Assembly: GCA_900469965.1 (NCBI GenBank)
Contig: UBZP01000023.1
Coordinates: 1-57,364, forward strand
Direction of reading: 5' to 3'
Origin: Hyphomicrobiales bacterium
Lineage (GTDB): Bacteria; Pseudomonadota; Alphaproteobacteria; Rhizobiales; Rhizobiaceae
DNA length: 57,364 bases
The notes beneath the pieces are model-generated. The model saw nothing but the letters and a program-made list of their open reading frames with translations. It did no database searches and was not told the DNA's origin. Shown in pieces: positions 1 to 11,443 of the stretch. Each line of letters opens with the position of its first letter. Position 1 is the first letter of the stretch. The position numbers and the translations under genes are program-made.

Positions 1-2718
<2,718 letters not shown>

Positions 2719-2921
2719 GGTCGGGAATATGGCGAGAGTCACTGCGAAAGGGAAGGGGGCATGAGTACAAAAGGGAAACGGACGGCCGCGCCGGCCGGCA
2801 GGGCCGGGCCATCATGCCGCCATGGTTCTGTCGTTTCCCCGGGGCGCCTCAAAAGCCTTTCGCGGGGGATCCGCGAATCGTCTATGACATGGCCCCATCC
2901 CCACAGGAACCGGACGCTTTC

Positions 2922-3275
2922 ATGCCCTTCGCCCTCAATCCCGCGGCCGTCTGGCCGATCGTGCTGCTCTGCCTCTCCAACGTCTTCATGACCTTTGCCT
3001 GGTACGGCCATCTCAAGGTCAAGGCGGCGCCGCTCTACCTCGTCGTGCTGGCGAGCTGGGCGATCGCCTTCTTCGAGTACTGCCTGGCGGTGCCGGCCAA
3101 CCGCATCGGCCACCAGGTCTATTCGGCCGCGCAGCTGAAGACGATCCAGGAGGTGATCACGCTGGTCATCTTCGCCGGCTTCTCGGTGTTCTTCCTCAAG
3201 GAGAGCCTGACCTGGAACCACCTGATCGGCTTCGCCCTGATCGCCGCCGGCGCCGCCTTCGTGTTCAAGGGGTGA
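2922..3275 (+). CDS. DUF486 family small membrane protein
   Basis: A 117-residue protein with about four hydrophobic segments filling most of its length (LLCLSNVFMTFAWYGHL, LYLVVLASWAIAFFEYCL, VITLVIFAGFSVFFL, LIGFALIAAGAAFVF). The pattern FMTFAWYGHLK near the N-terminus and VPANRIGH in the middle fit the DUF486 family, inner-membrane proteins distantly like small multidrug-resistance and DMT transporters. No substrate is known. I chose the ATG at 2922, preceded by a weak AGGAA; an in-frame ATG at 2889 would add 11 residues. The gene sits between divergent uvrB and the DUF1800 gene, with no sign of an operon. Confidence 0.85.
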   Translation: MPFALNPAAVWPIVLLCLSNVFMTFAWYGHLKVKAAPLYLVVLASWAIAFFEYCLAVPANRIGHQVYSAAQLKTIQEVITLVIFAGFSVFFLKESLTWNHLIGFALIAAGAAFVFKG

Positions 3276-3332
3276 GGGCGCGGATAAAAAAGCCGCAATC
3301 CTCGGACAGCCTGCAGCGATAGGTAAGGCTTC

Positions 3333-5009
3333 ATGACACCGTCCTTCGGCACCATCGCCGCCCATCGTTTCGGTACCGGACCGCGCCCGGGCGAACCGCC
3401 GGCCGGGACGGTCGACGCCCTGCTGGAACAGGTGACGCGCGGCGTGGCGGAGACCTGTCCCTTTCCCCATGACGGCATTGCCGGCCGCCGCGCCAGCTTC
3501 CCCGCCTTCCAGGCGCTGGCCCAGGAATACCGGGAGCAGCGCAAGAACGATACCGTACGCAAGATCGGCGACCGCGTCGTCAATCCGTACCAGATCGCGC
3601 TGAACACCGCCTTTCTGCGCGACCAGCACCTGAAGATCGGCCATGCCGTGCAGTCGCCGAACGGCTTCTTCGAGCGGCTGGCGGCCTTCTGGTGCGATCA
3701 CTTCGCCGTCAACGCCGAGAAGACCTCCAGCATGCGCATCCTCGTCGGCCTGTACGAGGCCGAGGCGCTGCGGCCGAACCTCGCCGGCCGGTTCGCGCCG
3801 CTGCTGCGGGCGGCGATCCTGCACCCGGCGATGCTGGCCTATCTCGACCAGCCGAAATCGATGGGGCCGCATTCGCCGGCCGGCCGGAAGCGGGGGCGGG
3901 GGCTCAACGAGAACCTGGCCCGCGAACTGATCGAACTGCACACGCTCGGCGCCGACGGCGGCTACACGCAGGACGACGTCCGCGCCGCGGCCCGCGTGCT
4001 GACCGGGCTCGACCACGACGGCGGCGCGTTCGAGACGACCTACCGCCCGAACTGGGCGGAGCCCGGCATCCACCGCGTCCTCGGCCGCGCCTATGGCGGC
4101 CCGCAGCGGAGCCTCGCCGACGTCGACGCGCTGCTGGCCGATCTCGCCGCGCATGAGGCGACGCGCCGGCACATCTGCCGCAAGCTGGTGGTCCATTTCA
4201 TCGCCGACGCGCCGCCGGCCGAGGTGGTCGAGGCCATGGTGACGGCCTGGTCGAGCACCGACGGCGAGCTGCTGGCGGTCTACCGGGCGATGCTGGAGCA
4301 TCCGCTGAGCTGGGCGCAGGACGGGCAGAAGGCCCGCCAGCCGTTCGACTTCGTCGTCGCCGGCCTGCGGGCGCTGGACGTGCCCGCCGACGCGCTGGCG
4401 CCGGCCGCCGTGCTGCCGAAGAAGGCGGCCGGGAGCGCCATGGCGACGCCGCAGGACGGGACGCCCGCCATGGCCCCGGAGCGGGACCCCGGCCAGAGCG
4501 CGGAGCAGGCAGCCGACCAGAGCCCCGGGCAGGCTCCCGATCCGGCTCCCGACCTGGGCCCCGATCCGGCCCCCGATCCGGCCATCACGGCGGCGGGCGC
4601 GTCCGGTGCGGAGGGACCCGCGGTCGAAAGCACGGGCGGTGGCGATAATGCGGCGTCTCCCGCCGTGCTGGCTGCACCGACGGCCGACGGACGGGCGCCG
4701 ATCCGCGCCAATCCGCTCTCCGTCGGCGCGCTGCAACGGCTCGGCCAGCCGCTCTGGCGCCCGCCGAGCCCGGCCGGCTGGGATGAGGAGCTGTCCGCCT
4801 GGATCACGGCGGCGCAACTGACGCAGCGGATCGACTGGCTGCACGCGCTCGTGGCGCGCTTCGGCGGCGATCGCGATCCGCGCCTGTTCGTGCAGGCCGT
4901 GCTCGGCGATGCCGCCCGCGACGACACGATCCAGGTGGTGTCGCAGGCGCCGAGCCGGCAGGCCGGCTTGGTGCTGGCGCTGGCCTCGCCGGAGTTCAAC
5001 AGGCGCTAG
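3333..5009 (+). CDS. DUF1800 family protein
   Basis: A 558-residue member of DUF1800, a family of unknown biochemical role usually encoded next to a DUF1501 gene, as here. The recognisable core includes FFERLAAFWCDHFAVN, the segment LNENLARELIELHTLG with GYTQDDV after it, RHICRKLVVHFI and a C-terminal LASPEFNRR. Between about residues 370 and 455 there is a Pro/Ala/Asp-rich stretch with repeated PDPAPD-like units and no predicted fold, which splits the domain before its last segment. There is no obvious signal peptide, so export of this partner is uncertain. The DUF1501 gene starts 114 bp downstream on the same strand. Family membership is firm; function is not known. Confidence 0.9.
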   Translation: MTPSFGTIAAHRFGTGPRPGEPPAGTVDALLEQVTRGVAETCPFPHDGIAGRRASFPAFQALAQEYREQRKNDTVRKIGDRVVNPYQIALNTAFLRDQHLKIGHAVQSPNGFFERLAAFWCDHFAVNAEKTSSMRILVGLYEAEALRPNLAGRFAPLLRAAILHPAMLAYLDQPKSMGPHSPAGRKRGRGLNENLARELIELHTLGADGGYTQDDVRAAARVLTGLDHDGGAFETTYRPNWAEPGIHRVLGRAYGGPQRSLADVDALLADLAAHEATRRHICRKLVVHFIADAPPAEVVEAMVTAWSSTDGELLAVYRAMLEHPLSWAQDGQKARQPFDFVVAGLRALDVPADALAPAAVLPKKAAGSAMATPQDGTPAMAPERDPGQSAEQAADQSPGQAPDPAPDLGPDPAPDPAITAAGASGAEGPAVESTGGGDNAASPAVLAAPTADGRAPIRANPLSVGALQRLGQPLWRPPSPAGWDEELSAWITAAQLTQRIDWLHALVARFGGDRDPRLFVQAVLGDAARDDTIQVVSQAPSRQAGLVLALASPEFNRR

Positions 5010-5123
5010 CGCCGATGGAACAGGCGCCGGCGAACGGCCGGCGCGGCGGAGACTTGAAACGGACCGCGCGTCCGGCGACAGATGGGTTCGCACCGCCGGG
5101 AGCGGTGCCGAGGAGACCGAGCG

Positions 5124-6293
5124 ATGACGAACGAAATTAGCCGGCGCACCCTGCTCGGGGCAGCCTGCTGCCTGGCGGCCTCGCCGGTGATCACGCCGGT
5201 GAGCTTCGCCGCGGTCCCCGGCGACAACCGGCTGGTGACGATCGTGCTGCGCGGCGCCATGGACGGGCTGGCGCTGGTGCAGCCCTACGGCGACCCGGCG
5301 CTGCCCGCACTCCGGCCGAAGCTCGCCCTGGCGCCGGAGCGGGGACTGCTCGACCTCGACGGCTTTTTCGGCCTGCATCCCGACGCCGCGGCCCTGATGC
5401 CGCTGTGGCGGTCGCGCGAGCTCGGCTTCGTGCATGCGATCTCGACGCCCTACCGCTCCGGCCGCAGCCACTTCGACGGGCAGGACATGCTGGAAAGCGG
5501 CGGCGCGGCCCTGCATGACGAACGCACCGGCTGGCTGAACCGGGCGATCGCCAGCATCCCCCGCAGCGCCGAGCGCAGGGCGATCGACGTGACCATGACC
5601 TCCGAGCTCATCCTGACCGGGCCCAATCCGGTCGACGTCTGGTCGACGCGGGCCGACCTCGACATGGCCGGGGACGAGCAGATGGCGTTCGTGCGGCTCT
5701 ATCGCAACGATCCGGTGTTCGCCGCGGCGATGAGCGACGCCATGGACACCGACATGTTCGCCGATCGCATCTACGGCGACGCCAAGCGGGAGGCGGGTAT
5801 CGCCGCGGTCGCCAAGCTCACCGCCGGGATGCTGTCCGGCGAGCACCGCATCGCGAGCTTCACCGTCAATGGCTGGGACACCCATATCGGCCAGGAGCGC
5901 ACCTTCCGACGGCCGGTGAAGGACCTGTGCACGGCGATCCTGACGCTGAAGGACAACCTGCCGCCGCAGGTCTGGCGGAAGACGGCGATCCTGGCGATCA
6001 CCGAGTTCGGCCGCACGGCGCGCGAAAACGGCTCCGGCGGGACGGACCACGGCACCGGCGGCCTGGCGATCATCGCCGGCGGGGCGGTGGCGGGCGGCCG
6101 CGTCTACGGCACCTGGCCCGGGCTCGGCGGCACGGCGCTGCTCGACGACCGCGACCTGATGCCGACCACGGATCTGCGCCAGCTGGCCGCGGCCATGCTC
6201 TACCAGCAGTTCGACGTGTCGCCGCGGGCGATTGACGATGCGATCTTCCCGGGCCTGACGTTCGACAGCCGGGTCGGCTACCTGCGCGGCTGA
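5124..6293 (+). CDS. DUF1501 family exported protein with Tat-type signal
   Basis: A 389-residue DUF1501 protein. The N-terminus has a twin-arginine-like SRRTLLG followed by a hydrophobic stretch and a probable cleavage near SFAA, so export by Tat is likely. DUF1501 belongs to the alkaline-phosphatase/sulfatase-like fold. Here GWDTH, EFGRTARENGSGGTDHG and the final GLTFDSRVGYLRG are visible, with the Asp/His residues expected to bind metal. I chose the ATG at 5124 because AGGAGA lies 8 bases upstream; the frame is open further upstream without a better start. It follows the DUF1800 gene, its usual partner. What the pair does is unknown. Confidence 0.9.
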   Translation: MTNEISRRTLLGAACCLAASPVITPVSFAAVPGDNRLVTIVLRGAMDGLALVQPYGDPALPALRPKLALAPERGLLDLDGFFGLHPDAAALMPLWRSRELGFVHAISTPYRSGRSHFDGQDMLESGGAALHDERTGWLNRAIASIPRSAERRAIDVTMTSELILTGPNPVDVWSTRADLDMAGDEQMAFVRLYRNDPVFAAAMSDAMDTDMFADRIYGDAKREAGIAAVAKLTAGMLSGEHRIASFTVNGWDTHIGQERTFRRPVKDLCTAILTLKDNLPPQVWRKTAILAITEFGRTARENGSGGTDHGTGGLAIIAGGAVAGGRVYGTWPGLGGTALLDDRDLMPTTDLRQLAAAMLYQQFDVSPRAIDDAIFPGLTFDSRVGYLRG

Positions 6294-6312
6294 GGCCATC
6301 GGCCATGTGAAG

Positions 6313-6903
6313 TCAATCGATGATGTCGAAGGCGCGGAAGATCCAGCTCAGCTGGTAGACGAGGCCGACGGAGACGAAGGTAGCGTGGAACCGCCTGCTG
6401 GCGGTCAGGGCCGCGATACCGCACAGGACGATATAGACGACGTTGCGCAGCGGGTACTCGTAGCCGAAGGATTCGAAATACGGGCGCCCCTTGATGGCCG
6501 TATCGGCGAGGTCGACCGCATAGGCCAGGGCCAGGAAGGCGAAGAACCAGCCTTTGCGCGACATGAAGTAGTCCTCGTAGCCGCCATATTCCTCCATCGA
6601 TGCCGGAAACAGCAGGACGCAGAGGAAGAAGAACAGCGAGGCGAAGCCGATCAGGAACAGGTAGACGGCGAAATCGAGGACCGTGAGCGCCTGCAGGCGG
6701 AATTCCCACCACCAGAAATGCAGCAGGAACAGCAGCAGGGACAGCACCCAGCCGAGGTGGATCCAGTAGACGCGCGTCTTGCCGGGATGCTGGACGAAGG
6801 AGGCGAGGCCGGTCAGAAGCCGGGCCAGCGACAGGCTGACGACCATGCCGATGACGATCCGCACATGGGTGAAGAGGGCCGGATCGGGGACTGGCTGCTC
6901 CAT
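6313..6903 (-). CDS. Membrane protein of unknown function
   Basis: A 196-residue protein with five or six hydrophobic segments (for example IVIGMVVSLSLARLLTGLA, WVLSLLLFLLHFWWW, FAVYLFLIGFASLFFFLCV, VVYIVLCGIAAL). I do not recognise the family. The loops carry aromatic and acidic residues (MEEYGGYEDYF). The ATG at 6903 is preferred because the frame further upstream encodes an unlikely Arg/Cys-rich tail. It is convergent with the DUF1501 gene, with only 19 bp between the stops, and lies 141 bp downstream of the thioesterase gene on the same strand. An integral membrane protein is all that can be said. Confidence 0.7.
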   Translation of the reverse strand: MEQPVPDPALFTHVRIVIGMVVSLSLARLLTGLASFVQHPGKTRVYWIHLGWVLSLLLFLLHFWWWEFRLQALTVLDFAVYLFLIGFASLFFFLCVLLFPASMEEYGGYEDYFMSRKGWFFAFLALAYAVDLADTAIKGRPYFESFGYEYPLRNVVYIVLCGIAALTASRRFHATFVSVGLVYQLSWIFRAFDIID

Positions 6904-7044
6904 CGGACTTTTCCGGTCGAGGCGGATCCGCCGATCCGCCGGTTCATCCTTGCATCCCTGCGACCGATTCGCGCGTCCCGGCCGGGCGCAGAATGTCAGC
7001 TGCGAGCCGGCAGGTCTATGCCACAGCACTCCGCAAGCGCACGC

Positions 7045-7431
7045 CTACTCCGCCGGCACCGCCGTCGGATGGCCGTCGCGGTCGAGCGCGACCATGACGA
7101 AGGTGGCCGCCGTAACCTTGTCGAGCCGCCCGGTCAGGTAGCGGCGCGCCCAGGCTTCCACCAGGAGCGTGATCGAGGTGCGGCCGACGGCGACGATCTC
7201 GGTATAGACGTTGATGGTGTCGCCGATCTTGACCGGCAGCTCGAAGGCCATCTCGCGGACGGCGCGGGTGACGACGCGGCCATGCGCCCGCTCGGCGGCG
7301 CGGATTCCGGCCGCAAGGTCCATCTGCGCCATGACCCAGCCGCCGAAGATGTCGCCGGCGGCATTGGCGTCGGCGGGCATCGCCAGCGTCCGGAGCGTCA
7401 GCTGTCCCAGGGGTGAGGCGTTCTCGGTCAT
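7045..7431 (-). CDS. yciA: YciA-type acyl-CoA thioesterase
   Basis: A 128-residue single hotdog-domain protein that should hydrolyse acyl-CoA to free acid and CoA in the cytoplasm. Typical YciA features are the opening LTLRTLAMPADANAAGDIFGG, where Asn and Asp belong to the active site, followed by WVMAQMDLAAG and the strand VYTEIVAVGRTSITLLVEAW. The length matches the family. The ATG at 7431 has GGAG about nine bases upstream. The gene is divergent from the Cache chemoreceptor gene and in line with the unknown membrane protein gene. Confidence 0.9.
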   Translation of the reverse strand: MTENASPLGQLTLRTLAMPADANAAGDIFGGWVMAQMDLAAGIRAAERAHGRVVTRAVREMAFELPVKIGDTINVYTEIVAVGRTSITLLVEAWARRYLTGRLDKVTAATFVMVALDRDGHPTAVPAE

Positions 7432-7582
7432 GAATCGTTACTCCGTGTTCGCAACCGATGTAGACCAGAGGCGGCCGGAGAGAAAGGGCAGCGGCGCCCG
7501 AAGTCCGGGCCGGGCCGCGCGGCGCACCCGGAGAAGGGCGAGAATTATGGAAATTGGTACATCGTAATTTAGTCGAATTTAA

Positions 7583-7594
7583 CTTGTCGCGACA
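7583..7594. promoter_or_regulatory. 12-bp perfect palindrome upstream of a chemoreceptor gene
   Basis: TTGTCGCGACAA reads the same on both strands. It lies in an AT-richer patch 54 bp before the GTG start of the Cache chemoreceptor, in the space shared with divergent yciA. The size and position suit a dimeric regulator's operator. No protein can be assigned. Confidence 0.4.
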
Positions 7595-7647
7595 AAGATC
7601 GGCACCTGGGCCGGCAGCGTCATCTGCCGTGTTTGAGGGGGATCATT

Positions 7648-9459
7648 GTGAGCAAGTTGAAGATATCCGCCAGACTGTATCTGCTCGTCGGGCTGGCGCT
7701 CGCCGTCTTTTCGGCCGTTTCGGTCTACACGCTGTTTCATTATCAGGATGCGATGGTCGCCGAGCGCAAGTCCAAGCTGCGCGCGATGGACCAGAACCTG
7801 GTGAAGCTGTTCGAATTCTACCATGGCCAGGAAACGTCCGGGGCGCTGACGCGCGACGAGGCGCAGGCGCGCGCCAAGGATGCCGTCCGGTCGCTGCGCT
7901 ACGAGGACAACGGCTACTTCTGGATCAACGATCTCGATTCGCGCATCGTCATGCATCCGATCAAGCCGGAGCTCGACAATACCGATCAGTCGGGCATGAA
8001 GGATCCGACCGGCAAGTTCATCTTCCGCGAATTCGCCGCGGTGGCCAAGACGAAGGGCGAGGGCTTCGTCGACTACTACTGGCCGAAGCCCGGCGCCGAA
8101 GAGCCGGTGCTGAAATATTCGCACGTGGCCGGTTTCGCGCCCTGGGGCTGGGTGGTCGGCACCGGCGTCTACGCCGACGACCTGGCGGCGATGTTCCAGC
8201 GCAACGCGCTCTCGATGGCCGGCTGGCTGGCGATCGGCGCGGTGGCGATCGTGCTCGTGGCCTTTGCGATCGTCCGCAGCGTCGTCGGCCCGATCGCACG
8301 GCTGAACACCTCCATGCAGGCGATCGCGCAGGAGGACGTGTCCGGCGAGGTGCCCGGCACCGAACGGCGCGACGAGGTCGGCGACATGGCCCGGGTGGTG
8401 TCGGTGCTGCGCGATTCCGTGCGCGAACGCGCCGAGCTGCGCATCCGCGAGAGCGAGCAGCAGCAGCGCATCGATGCCGAGCGCAACGAGGGCGAGCGCC
8501 GGCAGCGCGCGATCACGCAGTCGCAGGTGGACGCGATGGACACGGTCGGCAGCGCGCTCGAGCGGCTCGCCCGCGGCGACCTTTCCGCCCATATCGACGC
8601 GATCGCCCCGGAATATGCCAAGCTGCGAGCCGACTTCAACCAGGCGGCCGAGGCCCTGAACAGCGTCATCGGCGCGATCGCCCATTCGACCGACGTCGTG
8701 CACGGCAATGCCGGCGGCATCGCCGCTGCGGCCAACAACCTGTCGCAGCGCACCGAGCAGCAGGCGGCCTCGCTCGAGGAGACGGCCGCAGCGCTGGACG
8801 AGATCACCGCCGCCGTCCGCAGCGCCTCGGACCGTGCGGCCGAGGCGAGCCGCATGGTCGGGCAGACCAAGGAGAGCGCGGGCCGCTCCGGCGCGATCGT
8901 GCGCGAGGCGGTCGCGGCGATGGGACGGATCGAGGAGGCCTCCAACCGCATCGGCCAGATCATCGGCGTGATCGACGAGATCGCCTTCCAGACGAACCTC
9001 CTGGCGCTGAACGCCGGCGTCGAGGCGGCACGGGCCGGCGAGGCGGGCCGGGGCTTTGCGGTCGTGGCGCAGGAGGTGCGCGAACTGGCGCAGCGCTCGG
9101 CCAATGCCGCCAAGGAGATCAAGGGGCTGATCGGCAATTCGGCGACCGAGGTCGGCAACGGCGTGGCGCTGGTGCGCTCCACCGGCGAGGCGCTGGCCGA
9201 GATCGAACAGCTGGTGCATCAGGTCAACGACCAGGTGCAGCTGATCGCCACGGCCGCCCGCGAACAGTCGGTCGGGCTTGCGGAGGTCAACACCGCCGTC
9301 AACCAGATGGACCAGATGACCCAGCAGAACGCCGCGATGGTCGAGGAGACGAGCGCGGCCGGCCAGACGCTGTCGCAGGAAAGCGAAGAGCTGCGGGCGC
9401 TGCTGCAGCGCTTCCGGCTCGCCGCGCAATCGGCGACCGGGCGGGCGCGCGCCGCCTGA
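7648..9459 (+). CDS. Methyl-accepting chemotaxis protein with Cache sensor domain
   Basis: A 603-residue transmembrane chemoreceptor. Residues about 8-30 form TM1, residues 35-180 a periplasmic sCache_2-type sensor ([18 protein letters not shown], then a GWVVGTGVY ending typical of these domains), and 187-210 TM2. A HAMP domain follows, then a second HAMP-like segment, then the long helical signalling domain with the hairpin tip [20 protein letters not shown]. The C-terminus lacks a CheR/CheB-binding pentapeptide. I chose GTG 7648 because AGGGGG sits six bases upstream; an in-frame TTG at 7633 overlaps that Shine-Dalgarno sequence. A strong terminator follows at 9551. Ligands of sCache_2 domains are often small organic acids, but none can be named here. 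Confidence 0.93.
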   Translation: MSKLKISARLYLLVGLALAVFSAVSVYTLFHYQDAMVAERKSKLRAMDQNLVKLFEFYHGQETSGALTRDEAQARAKDAVRSLRYEDNGYFWINDLDSRIVMHPIKPELDNTDQSGMKDPTGKFIFREFAAVAKTKGEGFVDYYWPKPGAEEPVLKYSHVAGFAPWGWVVGTGVYADDLAAMFQRNALSMAGWLAIGAVAIVLVAFAIVRSVVGPIARLNTSMQAIAQEDVSGEVPGTERRDEVGDMARVVSVLRDSVRERAELRIRESEQQQRIDAERNEGERRQRAITQSQVDAMDTVGSALERLARGDLSAHIDAIAPEYAKLRADFNQAAEALNSVIGAIAHSTDVVHGNAGGIAAAANNLSQRTEQQAASLEETAAALDEITAAVRSASDRAAEASRMVGQTKESAGRSGAIVREAVAAMGRIEEASNRIGQIIGVIDEIAFQTNLLALNAGVEAARAGEAGRGFAVVAQEVRELAQRSANAAKEIKGLIGNSATEVGNGVALVRSTGEALAEIEQLVHQVNDQVQLIATAAREQSVGLAEVNTAVNQMDQMTQQNAAMVEETSAAGQTLSQESEELRALLQRFRLAAQSATGRARAA

Positions 9460-9550
9460 GGCGGGCGCGCGGAAGGCCGGGCCGATGCGACGCCGGAAGG
9501 CGCGCGACCCGACCCGACGGAGATCGAAAAAGACGGCTTCGACATCGACT

Positions 9551-9586
9551 GGCCCCGGCTCGAACCGCCGGGGCCTTCTTCGTTTT
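9551..9586 (+). terminator. Rho-independent terminator after the Cache chemoreceptor
   Basis: GGCCCCGG at 9551-9558 pairs with CCGGGGCC at 9568-9575 and is followed by a T-rich tract (TTCTTCGTTTT). It lies about 90 bp after the receptor stop, in the same orientation. Confidence 0.85.
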
Positions 9587-9717
9587 CCGGGCCCGCCGCG
9601 GGCCCGGCGCAGGCGATCGCGCGGGGCGGCCGGAAACCCTTCGTTTACCCTGCGTGCCTAAAATTTTGTTGTTTTGCAGGGCGCTAGCCCGACGCATGCG
9701 CCGCCGCCCGCCTTCGT

Positions 9718-9737
9718 CCCGAATGCGGACATTCGGG
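9718..9737. repeat. 8-bp inverted repeat with 4-nt loop before the extensin-like gene
   Basis: CCCGAATG at 9718-9725 and CATTCGGG at 9730-9737 are perfect complements around CGGA. It lies 70 bp before the start codon, so it may be an operator or a 5' leader hairpin. Confidence 0.4.
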
Positions 9738-9807
9738 GGCGGCACCATGCCCGGACTTTCAGGCTTGCGGATCGGTCGTCCGGCCGGCGGGCACAGGCGG
9801 AACGGGA

Positions 9808-11100
9808 ATGGTCATGAGTATCACGTCTGCTTTCTCACCGGCGCGACCGGTCGCGCTCGCCGCGGCACTTCTGCTCGCCGCCTGTTCGGGCGACCTGACG
9901 CCGCCGGGAAGCGTCGACGGCGAGAGCACCGTCAACGCAATCCGTCCGACGGGAGCGCCGCCGGCGCGGCGTATCGCAGGCGATCCCGGCGAGGCGGGCG
10001 ATCCCTATGCGGCCTATCCCGCCGGCGCGGCGCCGGTCAGCGCCATCGACAGCGCCGGCGCCTTCGGCGGTCCGACGGAGAGCGCACCAGATGGCGCGGG
10101 GGCACCCCTTGAGGGTGGACAACAGGGACGCCTGCCGAAGATCGACAGCGACGAGGCGCTGGGGGTGACGGGCGGCGCGCAGGTGGCATCCACCGGCGGC
10201 GTGCTGCAGATCCCGCAGGAGGGCGTCAACATGGACGAGGGCCTCGGCGTCGGCCAGGGCGAGGCGATCCAGGGGCTTGCCGAGGCGCAGGCCGAGGAGA
10301 TCGCCGAGGGCAATGCCACGCAGGTGGTCGTCGACGGCATCGGCTCGGACGACCCGCGGCAACTGGGCCAGCCCCTGGGCCGGGCGCAGGCGCAGCCGGA
10401 ACCCTTGCCGCTGCCGGAAACAGAGGCGGAGATGGCGGCGCCCGCGGCCCGCGCCGGCGCCCGCGGCGTCCAGCAGGACCAGCAGGTCGCCTTCATCCCG
10501 CGCTTCGACAATCCGATGTCGGTGCCGGAGAGCCGGGGTGGCATGCCGGCGGCCGAGAAGGCCTGCCGGCAGCGGCTGCAGCGGCTGGGGGTGAAGTTCC
10601 GCGACCTGCCGTCGATCGGCAAGGGCCGCTCCTGCGGCATCGCCTACCCGATCGAGCTGCAGGGGCTGTCCGGCGGCATCCAGATCCGGCCGGCCGCCCA
10701 GGTCAACTGCCAGATCACCGAGGCCTTCGCCAAATGGGTGAAGAACGAGCTCGCGCCCTCGGCGCGGCTGCGCTACGTCTCGGGCGTCAAGTCGATCCAC
10801 CAGATGTCGTCCTATTCCTGCCGCACGATGAACTCGCAGCGCGGCGCGGCCATGTCCGAACACGCCAAGGGCAACGCCATCGACGTCGGCAAGATCGTGC
10901 TCAACAGCGGCAAGGAGATCCTGATCCGCAAGAAGGGCTTCTTCGCCTTCCGCGAGAAGGGGCTGCTGAAGGCGGTGCGCACCGACAGCTGCAAGTACTT
11001 CACCACCGTGCTCGGCCCCGGCAGCGACCGCTTCCACAAGGACCATTTCCACTTCGACCTGCGCATGCGCAAGTCCGGCTACCGGCACTGCAGCCTGTAG
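9808..11100 (+). CDS. Extensin-like C-terminal domain lipoprotein
   Basis: A 430-residue protein with a lipoprotein signal (LLLAACSG, lipid-bearing Cys26), then about 215 residues of low-complexity Gly/Ala/Pro/Glu-rich sequence, then an extensin-like C-terminal domain (about residues 245-430). That domain carries paired Cys residues and the motifs SEHAKGNAIDVG and FHKDHFHFDLR. These resemble the zinc-binding His/Asp...HxH arrangement of peptidase M15-like LD-carboxypeptidases, so a cell-wall hydrolase role is plausible but not shown. An ATG at 9814 is an equally possible start; GGGA precedes it. The gene stands alone between two intergenic spaces of about 345 bp. Confidence 0.85.
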   Translation: MVMSITSAFSPARPVALAAALLLAACSGDLTPPGSVDGESTVNAIRPTGAPPARRIAGDPGEAGDPYAAYPAGAAPVSAIDSAGAFGGPTESAPDGAGAPLEGGQQGRLPKIDSDEALGVTGGAQVASTGGVLQIPQEGVNMDEGLGVGQGEAIQGLAEAQAEEIAEGNATQVVVDGIGSDDPRQLGQPLGRAQAQPEPLPLPETEAEMAAPAARAGARGVQQDQQVAFIPRFDNPMSVPESRGGMPAAEKACRQRLQRLGVKFRDLPSIGKGRSCGIAYPIELQGLSGGIQIRPAAQVNCQITEAFAKWVKNELAPSARLRYVSGVKSIHQMSSYSCRTMNSQRGAAMSEHAKGNAIDVGKIVLNSGKEILIRKKGFFAFREKGLLKAVRTDSCKYFTTVLGPGSDRFHKDHFHFDLRMRKSGYRHCSL

Positions 11101-11443
11101 GGCCGGACGGAGGGGGCCGGACAAAAAAGGACCGGCTCGAAAGCCGGCCAAAGTGCGCGTCTAGGGGTGCGTCGCCACGCCAACTCGATACAGGGCCCGG
11201 CGGGAGGGGATCCCGCAAGGGCGGCGCAGGAATTGCGGATGGTTCATCCATCCGTCCAGCCCCGGCAGGGGGACTGCGGGGGCGAGGCGCTGTCGCAATC
11301 ATTGCGAGCGGAAAGCGCCCGGGCGACGCAGCGGCGGCTTCCTGCCTCGTGACCCACAGTGATTGAAAACGATCACCGTTTCGTGACAGTTAGAGCCCGT
11401 CGAGTCGATTTTCACGCAGTCCTTCAGCAATCAGGAGTAGCTC
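11101..11443. other. Intergenic region containing a minus-strand terminator
   Basis: These 343 bp hold no believable protein gene. The left end has a terminator-like hairpin that works only on the minus strand (11123-11149). The right end, before the TauE gene, has two CGTGAC direct repeats flanking a GTGAT...ATCAC inverted repeat (about 11348-11389). A small RNA transcribed leftward through this space is possible. I could not match it to 6S, SRP, tmRNA or RNase P RNA. Confidence 0.5.
11123..11149 (-). terminator. Minus-strand terminator with no minus-strand gene before it
   Basis: Read on the minus strand, CCGGCT-TTCG-AGCCGG forms a 6-bp stem with a TTCG loop, then TCC and six T. On the plus strand no T run follows the stem. 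It sits just after the plus-strand extensin-like gene, and the nearest minus-strand gene start to its right is more than 5 kb away. Confidence 0.65.

Larger units (their letters stand above)
9460..9807. other. Intergenic region, chemoreceptor to extensin-like gene
   Basis: These 348 bp hold the terminator at 9551-9586, an AT-rich patch around 9655-9676 that may carry the promoter of the next gene, and a hairpin at 9718-9737. I see no convincing short gene. Confidence 0.6.

Noticed and set aside
2739-6299. A very long minus-strand open frame opposite the DUF486, DUF1800 and DUF1501 genes
   Set aside because: It is a GC-bias shadow: Arg/Gly/Asp/His-rich sequence with no domain, while the plus strand carries recognisable families with Shine-Dalgarno sequences.
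9484-9660. Possible 58-codon gene after the Cache receptor
   Set aside because: It runs through a strong terminator and encodes an Arg/Pro-rich string without any conserved look.
11150-11440. 6S RNA, SRP RNA, tmRNA or RNase P RNA in the gap with the orphan terminator
   Set aside because: None of their conserved cores could be found on either strand; only a generic small RNA remains possible.
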